NCBI GenBank assembly: GCA_964550845.1
Contig: CAZKAD010000014.1
Location: 1-21,046, forward strand
Reading direction: 5' to 3'
DNA from: CAYTKU01 sp964550845
GTDB lineage: Bacteria > Patescibacteriota > Patescibacteriia > Magasanikbacterales > UBA922
DNA: 21,046 nucleotides
A model generated the notes under the pieces. That model was not told the DNA's origin. It saw only the letters and a program-made list of their open reading frames with translations, and did no database searches. Positions 6,575-14,323 of this stretch are shown here, piece after piece. Both the position numbers and the translations under genes were made by a program. How positions within the stretch are numbered: position 1 is the first letter of the stretch; every line of letters starts with the position of its first letter.

Positions 6575-7750
6575 TTAAATAAGAAAAAGTGACATAAGAA
6601 GTAAAATCAGGCCAAGTGTTTGGGTAATAACATGATGGTGTTGTCGCCTGATCTCAATACAGATAGAGAGAAGCAGAGCACCCGAAAAAAATATAATGAA
6701 AAATAAGTAAACGCCACGAGAGAATTCAAATACAAAAAAAGGAAAACCATCCATATTTTTTGCCATGGTATATTTTTCCAGTGGTGACGGAGAAACAATT
6801 TTTACTTCTTTCCAAGGCAAAAGAAAAGAGTATGTGGTATTGTCTGTATCAATAATTTGAAGTGTTGGTTCAATAACTGGTGTAAAAAAATTATTGATCG
6901 GTTCTGAAACAGAAAGTTGTCCACGGTACAAACCATCAGGTTGCTTTTCTACAGGAAGAAAATATTTTCCAAAAATTACAGTCGCCTTTTGAATCGGTCC
7001 ATCTGCCATTATCTGTGCTGTAAAAATAACATTTTGTTTTTCCTCTTTCCATTCTAAAAATGAATTTTGTTCGTTGTAGGAAATTGATGAGACAGAACGA
7101 GCTTTTTCATCATGATTGCTATCTATTGGCAGAGCGGATGAAGGTTCAGCAGAAGAAGGAAAAAAGGTTGAAGAAAATTGTTTTCTGTTTCCAAAATGTT
7201 CTGCCACATAAACCGTCGAATACTGATTATACATACCAAGCTGCATAGAAACTCCAAATTCTGTAAAATCAGGATCAACCAGATTGGCATAATGACTTGG
7301 ACTTTTAAGCCAGGCAGCAAAAATCTCTTCTGCGCTGCCAAACCCCATGGCTAAATTTTCACCAGCAGCTTGATAATTGTATCCAGCATTGGTAAGAAAA
7401 TCTTCTAAACCAATATTATTCGGATTTATATGACTAAAATATTGGTAACTTGCCATGTCAGTTGCCTTATTCAAGGCAGACACAGAAAGTGGCACGTATG
7501 GAACTAATGTCGAAAGTCCAAGCTCTCGGCGAAAGTTATTCGTCAATGTAAGCAGCTTTTGTTCTTCCTGTTCAAGAACATCTGGCATAACAAAAGCAAC
7601 GCTCGGAATAAGGAGAGCAAACAAAAAAACCAACGCTTTGAGAGACAAAAAAAATCCTGTATAAAAAAGTGCACGCTTCGTATGCAAAATATGAGGATGA
7701 TAATCATTTTCCTCATGAGGAATAAATAATTTTTTAAGCTGTCCTTTCAT
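6575..7750 (-). CDS. CAP/SCP-domain membrane protein
   Basis: CAP (SCP/PR-1) domains are extracytoplasmic alpha-beta-alpha modules found in secreted proteins of many bacteria; their bacterial activity is mostly unknown. From ATG 7750 the protein has 391 residues: a cytoplasmic N-terminus with FIPHEENDYHPHILH (9-23), a wording I associate with CPR proteins, a helix (about 28-54), the CAP domain (about 62-188) with YFSHINP, GENLAMGFGS, WLKSPSHYANLVDPDFTEFG and YVAEHFG, a Ser-rich and beta-rich part, and two C-terminal helices (about 335-390). His107, Glu131 and His153 match the conserved CAP cavity residues. The start at 7771 lies in the promoter and was rejected. It is the first gene of a two-gene unit. 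Confidence 0.88.
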   Translation of the reverse strand: MKGQLKKLFIPHEENDYHPHILHTKRALFYTGFFLSLKALVFLFALLIPSVAFVMPDVLEQEEQKLLTLTNNFRRELGLSTLVPYVPLSVSALNKATDMASYQYFSHINPNNIGLEDFLTNAGYNYQAAGENLAMGFGSAEEIFAAWLKSPSHYANLVDPDFTEFGVSMQLGMYNQYSTVYVAEHFGNRKQFSSTFFPSSAEPSSALPIDSNHDEKARSVSSISYNEQNSFLEWKEEKQNVIFTAQIMADGPIQKATVIFGKYFLPVEKQPDGLYRGQLSVSEPINNFFTPVIEPTLQIIDTDNTTYSFLLPWKEVKIVSPSPLEKYTMAKNMDGFPFFVFEFSRGVYLFFIIFFSGALLLSICIEIRRQHHHVITQTLGLILLLMSLFLI

Positions 7751-7759
7751 AACGAAAGA

Positions 7760-7789
7760 AGTATACCACAAAAACTCTGCTTATTTCAA
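7760..7789 (-). promoter_or_regulatory. Promoter of the CAP-domain gene (extended -10)
   Basis: On the minus strand TTGAAA (7784-7789), an 18-nt spacer and TATACT (7760-7765) preceded by TGG, an extended -10. The start should fall near 7753, only about 3 nt before the ATG at 7750, so the mRNA may be leaderless or nearly so. Confidence 0.6.
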
Positions 7790-7791
7790 AA

Positions 7792-7820
7792 AAAATCTCT
7801 GAATATTCTTCAGAGATTTT
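7792..7820 (-). terminator. Intrinsic terminator of the RNA methyltransferase gene
   Basis: Ten-bp perfect arms AATCTCTGAA (7794-7803) and TTCAGAGATT (7809-7818) with a 5-nt loop; the stem extends by further A-T pairs and the minus strand ends in a run of T. It starts 10 bp after the stop at 7831. Confidence 0.85.
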
Positions 7821-7830
7821 AAGCTATGTT

Positions 7831-8838
7831 TTATATCGCTTTCTTTTTTATCTTGGCTATAAAAAATCCTTCTATTTCTGAGGTAGGGAAAATACGAACT
7901 GCTTTGCCAATATCTTTATGAAATACTTTTTCTTTCCACGAAGATAAGCCTGGCAAATGTTGAACCTCTGTAAAGACCGAAGAAATATCTTGTATTTCAA
8001 CTTCCTCAGGAAAACGATTCAAGAGGCGAGAAATCTGTACTTCATTTTCTTCAGGTGAAAATGTACAGGTTGAATAGACCAAACTTCCACCAGGCCTTAA
8101 CGCATACCAGGCAGAAAACAAAAGTTTACGTTGTTTCATGGCCATTTCTTTTACTTTTTTTTCACTCCAATAACCAAATGTTTTTGGATCATTTTCGAGA
8201 AATCTTGCTTCAGCACTACAAGGCGCATCAACCAAAATCTTTTCAAAAGTGTTCAGATAGTCTCCACACAAATCTGAGCCATCTTCTTGTTTGAGCGTAA
8301 ACTTCCAGCCTGATTTTTCATCAGCAACACCCAGAAGCTCCATGTTGTGTTTGAGTTTAAAAAAGCGAATCTTACTATTGTCATTGGCAATAAGTTCTCC
8401 TGTTTGGTTCATCATGGCTGCCATTTGCGAAGTTTTACTTCCAGGAGCAGCCGTCAAATCAAGTACGTTGTCCCCTGGCTGAGGATCAAGGACAAGTGGA
8501 GGCAACATACTCGCTAAACTTTGCATATATACCTTTCCCTCTCGGTACATAAGGAGGTCAATGAATTCACGTTTGGTATGGCTACGCAAAATATAGGCGC
8601 CAGGATGCCAAGGTACTTCTTCTATTTTAAAACCAAGAATTTGGAGTTCTTTTTCAACGTCTTCTTTTTTTGCTTTGAGCGTATTTACACGAAATGTGCT
8701 TGGCTTTTGTGAAAAAGTTTCTTTGAGAGCAGGAACATTTTTCTCTCCGACAATATTTTCTAAACGCAACCAAAATTCTTCAGGAATCTGAGTATGCTGG
8801 ACTATAACTTTGTTTCGTCGTTTGAATTTTCTTGGCAT
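7831..8838 (-). CDS. RNA m5C methyltransferase, NOL1/NOP2/Sun (RsmB/RsmF) family
   Basis: This family transfers a methyl group from S-adenosylmethionine to C5 of cytosine in rRNA or tRNA through a cysteine adduct. The 335 residues contain an N-terminal RNA-binding part with TFRVNTLKA (48-56), the SAM-binding motif LDLTAAPGSKTSQMA (126-140), motif IV VDAPCSAEARF with Cys207, and motif VI YSTCTFSPEENE with Cys258, the expected nucleophile. There is no N-terminal NusB-like domain as in E. coli RsmB and no long C-terminal extension as in RsmF, so the target (16S C967, C1407 or other) cannot be named. It is a monocistronic unit divergent from the GC-rich small gene. Confidence 0.92.
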   Translation of the reverse strand: MPRKFKRRNKVIVQHTQIPEEFWLRLENIVGEKNVPALKETFSQKPSTFRVNTLKAKKEDVEKELQILGFKIEEVPWHPGAYILRSHTKREFIDLLMYREGKVYMQSLASMLPPLVLDPQPGDNVLDLTAAPGSKTSQMAAMMNQTGELIANDNSKIRFFKLKHNMELLGVADEKSGWKFTLKQEDGSDLCGDYLNTFEKILVDAPCSAEARFLENDPKTFGYWSEKKVKEMAMKQRKLLFSAWYALRPGGSLVYSTCTFSPEENEVQISRLLNRFPEEVEIQDISSVFTEVQHLPGLSSWKEKVFHKDIGKAVRIFPTSEIEGFFIAKIKKKAI

Positions 8839-8849
8839 ATTTTAGATAA

Positions 8850-8855
8850 ATTATA
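8850..8855 (-). promoter_or_regulatory. -10 box of the RNA methyltransferase gene
   Basis: A perfect TATAAT on the minus strand, 11 bp before the ATG at 8838. The predicted start near 8843 leaves a leader of about 5 nt. No good -35 is seen; the region where it should be is taken by the -35 of the divergent promoter. Confidence 0.5.
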
Positions 8856-8866
8856 CTGTTTTTCTC

Positions 8867-8895
8867 TTGACAAAAGCACAAAAGTATGGTATATT
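8867..8895 (+). promoter_or_regulatory. Consensus sigma70 promoter of the GC-rich small gene
   Basis: TTGACA (8867-8872), a 17-nt spacer and TATATT (8890-8895). Transcription should begin near 8901-8902. It overlaps the divergent methyltransferase promoter region, so the two may compete. Confidence 0.8.
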
Positions 8896-8900
8896 TTTTA

Positions 8901-8924
8901 GTTCGGAATTCAACTTCCCCGAAC
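8901..8924 (+). other. 5'-terminal mRNA hairpin of the small gene
   Basis: GTTCGG (8901-8906) and CCGAAC (8919-8924) form a perfect 6-bp stem that would begin at the first transcribed base. Such 5' stems can protect an mRNA from decay; that role is an inference. Confidence 0.5.
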
Positions 8925-8936
8925 ACAGGTAAAGCC

Positions 8937-9224
8937 GTGAAGATCGATATTGAGCTGGTTCGTATTGTGGTGGTTGTGATACTCGCCTTTCTGGTGGTAG
9001 GCATTCCCTTGGCTCTTCTGAGCCGGGTGTTCCGAGGCGGCACGGTCTTTGAGCAGTTCCTGAAACTGCTGGGAGCAATTACTCTCCTGCGGTGGATGGG
9101 AGGTAGCCTCAAATGGCTAATTCTCGTCATCATCGCCATCTTGATGGCGATCGCACTAGCAAAATCTGGCCCCAGCTGCACACCACCCCGCCTCCAGGGC
9201 TACCAATATGGCCCTCCCCCTTAA
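8937..9224 (+). CDS. Small two-helix membrane protein in a GC-rich island (unknown)
   Basis: The family is not recognised. From GTG 8937 the product has 95 residues: a short MKIDIELVR start, a strongly hydrophobic helix (about 8-28), a basic turn with SRVFRGG, an amphipathic stretch (38-55), a second helix (about 59-76) and a Pro-rich tail ending YQYGPPP. The GTG is preferred because the longer frame (ATG 8886) starts inside the promoter. AGG lies 7 nt before the GTG, making this the one gene here with a plausible Shine-Dalgarno. Base composition is much more GC-rich than its neighbours (37 G+C of 60 at 9001-9060). Promoter, start and terminator form a complete unit. Holin-like or toxin-like roles are conceivable but unsupported. 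Confidence 0.7.
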   Translation: MKIDIELVRIVVVVILAFLVVGIPLALLSRVFRGGTVFEQFLKLLGAITLLRWMGGSLKWLILVIIAILMAIALAKSGPSCTPPRLQGYQYGPPP

Positions 9225-9226
9225 TC

Positions 9227-9251
9227 GGAGCAGTCGAGCAACACGTGCTCC
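9227..9251 (+). repeat. Inverted repeat just after the small gene
   Basis: GGAGCA (9227-9232) and TGCTCC (9246-9251) form 6-bp arms with a 13-nt loop, directly after the stop at 9222-9224. No U-tract follows, so it is not a terminator by itself; it may stabilise the 3' end. Confidence 0.4.
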
Positions 9252-9271
9252 TGCCCCATCCCCCTATTTTC

Positions 9272-9298
9272 AAAAGTCCTCCGTTAGAGGACTTTTTT
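9272..9298. terminator. Bidirectional terminator shared by the small gene and asnS
   Basis: Ten-bp perfect arms AAAAGTCCTC (9272-9281) and GAGGACTTTT (9287-9296) around CGTTA, with T on the plus strand and T on the minus strand. It lies between the convergent small gene and asnS (stop at 9300). Confidence 0.9.
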
Positions 9299-9299
9299 A

Positions 9300-10595
9300 T
9301 TACGGTTTAATACGATTAAGTAGTCGTGGGAATGGTATACATTCTCGAATATGCTCAGCTCCTGTCATCCAGCGCACCATACGCTCTACCCCAAGACCAA
9401 ATCCAGAATGTGGGACACTGCCATATTTGCGCAAATCCAAATACCAATCATAGTCTTTTTCATCCAGCCCTTCGTGTTTAATTCTTTCGAGCAGTAAGTC
9501 AATATTGTCTTCACGCTGAGAGCCGCCAATAATTTCTCCAGAGCCTTCAATACCAATCAAATCTACGTTTAAGGCAAGCCTATCATTTTGAGGATCACGC
9601 TTAACATAAAATGGCTTGATTTCCTTTGGCCATTTGTGAATAAATACAGGAACATCTGAATCTTTGGTGAGTAATCCTTCGTCATCGTTTCCTAGATCTT
9701 CCCCATATTTAATATCACTCCCCTGTTTTTGAAGTTCTGGAATCGCTTCATCATAGGTCAAACGAGTGAATGGCTTTTCCAAAACTTTTTGGAGTGGTGC
9801 GGGATCACGTTCAAGAACCGCCAGTTCTCCTTGGCACTTTTCCAGTACTCTTTTTATAATATGTTTTACCATACCTTCTTGAATATCCATGTTTTCATCA
9901 TGCTCAACAAAAGCTGCTTCTGCATCCATCATCCAAAATTCAGTCAGGTGGCGTTTTGTTTTACTTTTTTCAGCCCGAAAGACTGGTCCGAAATCATAAC
10001 AACGACCAACAGATGCAATTGCCGCTTCGCTATAAAGCTGTCCAGATTGTGACAGATATGCATGACCAAGGTCAAAATATGGGACAGGAAAAAGTGTTGT
10101 CGTTCCTTCACACGCATTTGGAGTAAATACTGGTGAATCAGTACGGATAAAATTTTGATCATGTAAATATTCATTGACAGCAGTTTCTATCACATCACGA
10201 ACACGCAAAATCGCCCATTGACGTTTACTGCGAAGCCAGAGATGACGGTTTTCCATCAAAAAATCTGGTCCATGTTCTTTTTTGGCAATTGGATATTCCT
10301 GCGCAATATGATAGACATGAAGGTTTGTCACTTGAATTTCAAACACCTCTTGTTTTTTAGGATGTTGTTTTACCACACCAGTCAAAGAAAGCGCAGATTC
10401 TTGAGTGAGTTTTTCAGCCATTTCCCATACATCTGGAGCAACTTCTTGTTTATTGACAATAGCTTGAATAAATCCACTTCCATCACGCAATTCCAAAAAT
10501 GCCAGTGATCCACTTGAGCGCTGGTTATGGAGCCAACCAGAAAGGGTGACTTCTTGGTCTTTAAAAGAGGCAATTTTTTGAATCAATGTTTTCAT
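9300..10595 (-). CDS. asnS: Asparaginyl-tRNA synthetase (class II)
   Basis: The enzyme charges tRNA-Asn directly, so this organism need not make Asn-tRNA only by transamidation of Asp-tRNA. From ATG 10595 it has 431 residues: the OB-fold anticodon domain (VTLSGWLHNQRSSGSLAFLE, 16-35), then the class II core with motif 2 PVFRAEKSKTKRHLTEFWM (204-222) and motif 3 SGFGLGVERMVRWMTG (397-412) followed by the AsnRS-type ending ECIPFPR. FRAE-S-T-RHLTEFW separates AsnRS from AspRS. The start at 10625 was rejected because the conserved N-terminus begins at the second Met. It lies 57 bp after znuB, with only a weak promoter candidate between, so it may be read from the metal operon. Confidence 0.96.
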   Translation of the reverse strand: MKTLIQKIASFKDQEVTLSGWLHNQRSSGSLAFLELRDGSGFIQAIVNKQEVAPDVWEMAEKLTQESALSLTGVVKQHPKKQEVFEIQVTNLHVYHIAQEYPIAKKEHGPDFLMENRHLWLRSKRQWAILRVRDVIETAVNEYLHDQNFIRTDSPVFTPNACEGTTTLFPVPYFDLGHAYLSQSGQLYSEAAIASVGRCYDFGPVFRAEKSKTKRHLTEFWMMDAEAAFVEHDENMDIQEGMVKHIIKRVLEKCQGELAVLERDPAPLQKVLEKPFTRLTYDEAIPELQKQGSDIKYGEDLGNDDEGLLTKDSDVPVFIHKWPKEIKPFYVKRDPQNDRLALNVDLIGIEGSGEIIGGSQREDNIDLLLERIKHEGLDEKDYDWYLDLRKYGSVPHSGFGLGVERMVRWMTGAEHIRECIPFPRLLNRIKP

Positions 10596-10652
10596 ACAAT
10601 ACGAAATTAAGCAGTAGATAGACACTACCAGCTTTTTTGAGTTTTGGCAAGT

Positions 10653-11462
10653 CTATTTTTTGTTTTTGCTGTGAGAAAAAACCAAAGATAATAGGAAGAA
10701 AAGTAAGGTAAAAAGTACGATCGTTGCACCGCTTGGAGTTTCAAAGTAAAAAGACGTCGTAAGACCAAAAATGGTCGACAGAAGGGAAAAAATTATCGAG
10801 AGAAAGATGGTTTTGACAAAACTCTTTCCCCACTGAGCCGCTGCCATAACCGGGACGACCATGAGTGCGCCAATAAGGAGTACTCCCACTATTCGCAATG
10901 AAAGGGCGACCGCCAAAGCAGAGAGAAAAATCATGATAAAGTTATACAATAAAACGTGTAGACCTTCTGCCGCAGCAAGTTCTTCATCAAGAGTAATAAG
11001 AAAAAACTTTTGGTAGAGCAGGAGTATAGAAAAAAGAATAACAAACCCAAGAATTCCAATGATCCAAATATCAGACGTTTGGACAGTCGTAATACTGCCA
11101 AACAAAAAATTCATAAATTGTCCTGAAAATCCCTTTTGAAAACTCGACAATACAAGTGCCAAAGCCAGACTTCCAGAAAGAAACAAAGAAAGAATAGATT
11201 CACCAAAAAATTTTTTATTTTGCCTCAAGATTTCGATCCCAAAGGAAAATAAAATACTGACAGAAAGAGCACCCACAATTGGAGGAAGTCCTGTGAGGGT
11301 TGCAAGTACCACACCAAGAAGCGAAACATGTCCAAGGGTATCGGCCATATACGAATAGCGACGAAACACCAAAAAAGCGCCAATCGTTGGGGCAATAACG
11401 GCAATCAAAAGTCCTGCTATAAGAGCACGGACCATAAAATCATATTGAAGTATTTCAAACAT
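10653..11462 (-). CDS. znuB: Zinc/manganese ABC transporter permease (ZnuB/ABC-3 family)
   Basis: The membrane subunit of a high-affinity divalent metal importer. The 269 residues form about eight hydrophobic helices, with the ABC-3 family hallmarks RRYSYMADTLGHVSLLGVVL (34-53) and LRIVGVLLIGALMVVPVMAA (208-227). It starts 2 nt after the preceding YibE/F-like stop, so it belongs to the same operon even though that gene separates it from znuC. Zinc against manganese cannot be settled from the permease alone. The C-terminus ends HSKNKK. Confidence 0.92.
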   Translation of the reverse strand: MFEILQYDFMVRALIAGLLIAVIAPTIGAFLVFRRYSYMADTLGHVSLLGVVLATLTGLPPIVGALSVSILFSFGIEILRQNKKFFGESILSLFLSGSLALALVLSSFQKGFSGQFMNFLFGSITTVQTSDIWIIGILGFVILFSILLLYQKFFLITLDEELAAAEGLHVLLYNFIMIFLSALAVALSLRIVGVLLIGALMVVPVMAAAQWGKSFVKTIFLSIIFSLLSTIFGLTTSFYFETPSGATIVLFTLLFFLLSLVFSHSKNKK

Positions 11463-11464
11463 AA

Positions 11465-12577
11465 TTAATTCTTTTCATGTTGTATAGTTAAAATATATGC
11501 TGCCAGAAACGTAGTAATTGGAACAGCCAGCATAAGACTTAGACTCCCTGAAATTGATCGAACGATTTCTTCTACAATCATTTCACTACTCAGTGTCACC
11601 CACAGTGGTTCACTATATATTGACAGTAACAAAAGCACAGGAAGAGCAGCTCCAGCATAAGCTAAGACCAAGGTATTTACAAGAGCAATAATATGCTCTT
11701 TCCCTACTGACATGCCACGTTTATACAAATCCTTGAGAGTCAAATTTTTATTTGCACGTTGTATTTCTTCAACCGCAGCAGCCTGACTCATGGTCACATC
11801 GTCAAGCACACCAAGGGTTCCAATAATAATTCCGGAGAGGAGAAGTCCTCGCAAATCAATCGTGCCAAGAGGGCTAGAAATCAAAAACTGAGCATTCTCT
11901 GTCCCAAAGCCAAAGAGCTGAGTAAATTTGATACTGAAAATGGCGAGAGTAATTGAAATGAGGAGCGTAATAAGTGTGGAAAAAGATGCTACGAGAGTCT
12001 GGCGACGTAGGCCGTGAGAGAGAAGTACAGAAAAAGTTACAATCAAAAATGCCCCAAATAAACTCACCCAAAAAGGACTCTTCCCCTCGGCAATCTGTGG
12101 GACGACCCAAAACATGAGAACGGCAATACTCCACAAAAGACCAAGGATTGAGGAGATACCTCTTTTCCAGCCAAGTACGACAATAACCATTAAAAAAAAG
12201 AATGCTACAAGCATGATCACTCTTGGAAGACGATAGAGATCCATCACCGCAAAATCTACAGATCCATCTGCCCGTGTTGTTTCTAACACCACGACTCTAT
12301 CTCCTACTTCCAATTTTTGTGCTTTTTGCCCAGGGCTATGTACCACATGAATTTCCTTTTCTGTCCCTTCATGAAGTCCAGATTCAAACTGTACACGCAC
12401 ATCTTGAAATGGATCACCAAAACTTTCATCAGTTCCTGTTTTTACAATTGTCAGTACCTTAGCCCTATAAAAACTTTCCTCAGGAATTGATGTTTGTGCA
12501 AAAGCATGTCCAGTACCCAAAAAAAATCCGCCTAAAAGCGCACCAATAAACAACAACTTTTTAACAATGATCAACAT
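11465..12577 (-). CDS. YibE/F-like multi-pass membrane protein
   Basis: YibE/F-like proteins (Pfam YibE_F) are membrane proteins of unknown function. From ATG 12577 this one has 370 residues: a Sec signal peptide ending in AFA, a ~110-residue outer beta-rich domain (VEVGDRVVV-like KLEVGDRVVVLE), then about eight helices. The family signature is GTLGVLDDVTMSQAAAVEEI, followed by KEHIIALVNTLVLAYAGAALP. ATG 12586 is an alternative start. It overlaps the znuC end by 17 nt and ends 2 nt before znuB, so it is embedded in the metal importer operon. This placement suggests a role in metal or ion balance, which is an inference; the family is otherwise rarely tied to a substrate. Confidence 0.88.
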   Translation of the reverse strand: MLIIVKKLLFIGALLGGFFLGTGHAFAQTSIPEESFYRAKVLTIVKTGTDESFGDPFQDVRVQFESGLHEGTEKEIHVVHSPGQKAQKLEVGDRVVVLETTRADGSVDFAVMDLYRLPRVIMLVAFFFLMVIVVLGWKRGISSILGLLWSIAVLMFWVVPQIAEGKSPFWVSLFGAFLIVTFSVLLSHGLRRQTLVASFSTLITLLISITLAIFSIKFTQLFGFGTENAQFLISSPLGTIDLRGLLLSGIIIGTLGVLDDVTMSQAAAVEEIQRANKNLTLKDLYKRGMSVGKEHIIALVNTLVLAYAGAALPVLLLLSIYSEPLWVTLSSEMIVEEIVRSISGSLSLMLAVPITTFLAAYILTIQHEKN

Positions 12578-13313
12578 CGTGCGCATAGAGATTATGACTA
12601 AATTTATGAGCATCAAATTGTTCTGAAGGTACATTGCAGATAAGACGTCTATGAATACCGACAATAGTTTTGGCTCTTTCTTTCATAATATCAATATCAT
12701 GTGAGACTATCAAAATAGTCAAACCTTTCTGATTGAGTTCATCGAGAAGATCAAAAAATCTCGTCTTAACCACCGTATCGACCCCAACCGTTGGTTCATC
12801 GAGTATCAAAACTTTTGGATTTCGAGCCAAAGCCCTTGCAATAAATACTCGTTGACGCTGTCCACCAGAAAGGTGAGCGATCTGTTTCTTTTTAAGATTT
12901 TCAATATCCAGCATTTGCATGGCACTGTGAACTGCTTTTTTATCTTCGCTGGAAAAAAAATGAAATAATTTCCCTGAAGCCACCCGAGCACTTTGAACTA
13001 CTTCCTCAACAGTAGATGGCATCATAATATCGCTACTTATAATTCTTTGTGGCACATACCCAATATCGAGGTGTTCTTTTGCCTTTTCTACACTATGGCC
13101 AAAAACAGTAATGCAACCTTCTTGAGGTTTCATTAGACCAAGTAAGAGCTTTAAGAGCGTAGATTTTCCAGCACCATTTGGGCCTACAAGAGCGACATAG
13201 TCTCCATCATGAATTGAAAAACTTACGTCATCAAGAATACGCTCATTCCCATAAGAAAAAGAGATATTTTCAAAAGAAATTTTTTTACTATCGGGATGAC
13301 ATTCTATTTGCAT
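12561..13313 (-). CDS. znuC: Zinc/manganese ABC transporter ATPase (ZnuC type)
   Basis: The ATP-hydrolysing subunit of the metal importer. In 250 residues it shows Walker A GPNGAGKST (44-52), the Q-loop near YVPQR, signature LSGGQRQRVFIARAL (148-162), Walker B VLILDEPTVGVD (168-179) and the switch His in IVSHD (202-206). The C-terminus is rich in His (HKFSHNLYAHDVDHC), which may bind metal. It overlaps znuA by 10 nt and the following YibE/F-like gene by about 17 nt, so translation is coupled along the operon. Confidence 0.95.
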   Translation of the reverse strand: MQIECHPDSKKISFENISFSYGNERILDDVSFSIHDGDYVALVGPNGAGKSTLLKLLLGLMKPQEGCITVFGHSVEKAKEHLDIGYVPQRIISSDIMMPSTVEEVVQSARVASGKLFHFFSSEDKKAVHSAMQMLDIENLKKKQIAHLSGGQRQRVFIARALARNPKVLILDEPTVGVDTVVKTRFFDLLDELNQKGLTILIVSHDIDIMKERAKTIVGIHRRLICNVPSEQFDAHKFSHNLYAHDVDHC

Positions 13314-14290
13314 AGTAAAGCCTGCTCTAAATTTTGAAGATTTTCTCTCATCAAAATATCATAATCTTTCCCCTGAATTCTTTCTTTTTCAGTAACTCCT
13401 TCAATCGGATGTAACACTGATACAGTGGCACCTGTTTCACTGGCGAGCGTTTCGGCAAGTTTTGGACTCACGAGCGTTTCAAAAAATACGGTCTGTAAAT
13501 TTTTTTCCTTTATCAAACGTGTCAGTTCAGCAAGCCTGGCAGCAGAGGGTTCTTCTTCTGGAGATAACCCAGCAATAGCATGAATTTCAATACCATAGCG
13601 TGATCCAATATACCCAAAGGCATCATGCGACACTACAATATCTTTGAGCTGGCAGTTTGAAAGTTTTGCCTGGTATTCTTGATGAAGCTTTGTCAATTCT
13701 CCAAGGTAGAGTGAAGCGTTTTGTTCATACACAGATCGATTCTCAGGATTTATAGCTACGAGAAGTTGCACAATATGCTCAATTTGTTTTTGCACCAAAA
13801 CAGGATCAAGCCAGATATGTGGATCAAAATCGCCATGTTCATGCTCATGTTCGTGGTTGTCTTCATGTTCGTGATTGTCCTCTGATGCAGATATTTTATG
13901 CAAATCATTTTCGAGAAAATGAGCCATTTCAAGAACAGCAATATTTTTCTTTTGAGAAAAATTTGCTGATACGGACTGCGCCCAAACATCAACGCCAGCG
14001 CCATTAAAAACAAAAGCATCCGATGACTCAATTTTTATGATATCACTTGGTGTTGGTTCATAATCATGTGGTTCTACCCCACTTGGTGTAATCAAATGAA
14101 CATCAACGAGATCCCCTCCTACCTTTTTTACAAAATGCGCCAGAGGATAAATACTTGTGGAGATTTGTACACGATGAGAATTTTCTGTTTGAGAAAAAGT
14201 ATTTGGAGATTTTTGTGAATTTTTAAAAAAATACAATGCGGCAACAACGAGCAAGAGAAAACCTAAAATGACGGAAATTTTTTTATACAT
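13304..14290 (-). CDS. znuA: Zinc/manganese-binding lipoprotein-like solute receptor (ZnuA type)
   Basis: The extracytoplasmic receptor that delivers metal to ZnuBC. It has 328 residues with an N-terminal hydrophobic helix (about 5-22) but no lipobox Cys, so it is probably held by an uncleaved signal anchor. Cluster A-I family motifs are ISTSIYPLAHFVKKVGGD (43-60), GVEPHDYEPTPSD with His75, DPHIWLDP with His158, VSHDAFGY with His222, and FFETLVSPKLAETLA with Glu271. A His/Glu-rich loop at 137-153 precedes His158, typical of zinc receptors rather than manganese ones. Cys213 and Cys327 could form a disulfide. It is 33 bp after fur and in the same operon. Confidence 0.94.
   Translation of the reverse strand: MYKKISVILGFLLLVVAALYFFKNSQKSPNTFSQTENSHRVQISTSIYPLAHFVKKVGGDLVDVHLITPSGVEPHDYEPTPSDIIKIESSDAFVFNGAGVDVWAQSVSANFSQKKNIAVLEMAHFLENDLHKISASEDNHEHEDNHEHEHEHGDFDPHIWLDPVLVQKQIEHIVQLLVAINPENRSVYEQNASLYLGELTKLHQEYQAKLSNCQLKDIVVSHDAFGYIGSRYGIEIHAIAGLSPEEEPSAARLAELTRLIKEKNLQTVFFETLVSPKLAETLASETGATVSVLHPIEGVTEKERIQGKDYDILMRENLQNLEQALLCK
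13845..13880 (-). repeat. Tandem 18-bp duplication coding the ZnuA His-rich loop
   Basis: Two adjacent 18-bp units (13845-13862 and 13863-13880) match at 16 of 18 positions and keep the reading frame, each coding about (E)DNHEHE. The unit count could vary between strains. Confidence 0.7.
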
Positions 14291-14323
14291 AAAGTAAAAT
14301 TTATATGAGCCTATGAAAAAACT

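Noticed and set aside
8886..8936. An upstream ATG extension of the GC-rich small protein (MVYFLV start).
   Set aside because: The ATG lies inside the promoter (TATATT at 8890-8895), so it would not be transcribed; the GTG at 8937 has an AGG before it.
10596..10652. A promoter for asnS (TTGCCA with TAGTGT, 17-nt spacing).
   Set aside because: The -10 matches consensus at only three of six positions; cotranscription with znuB is equally likely.
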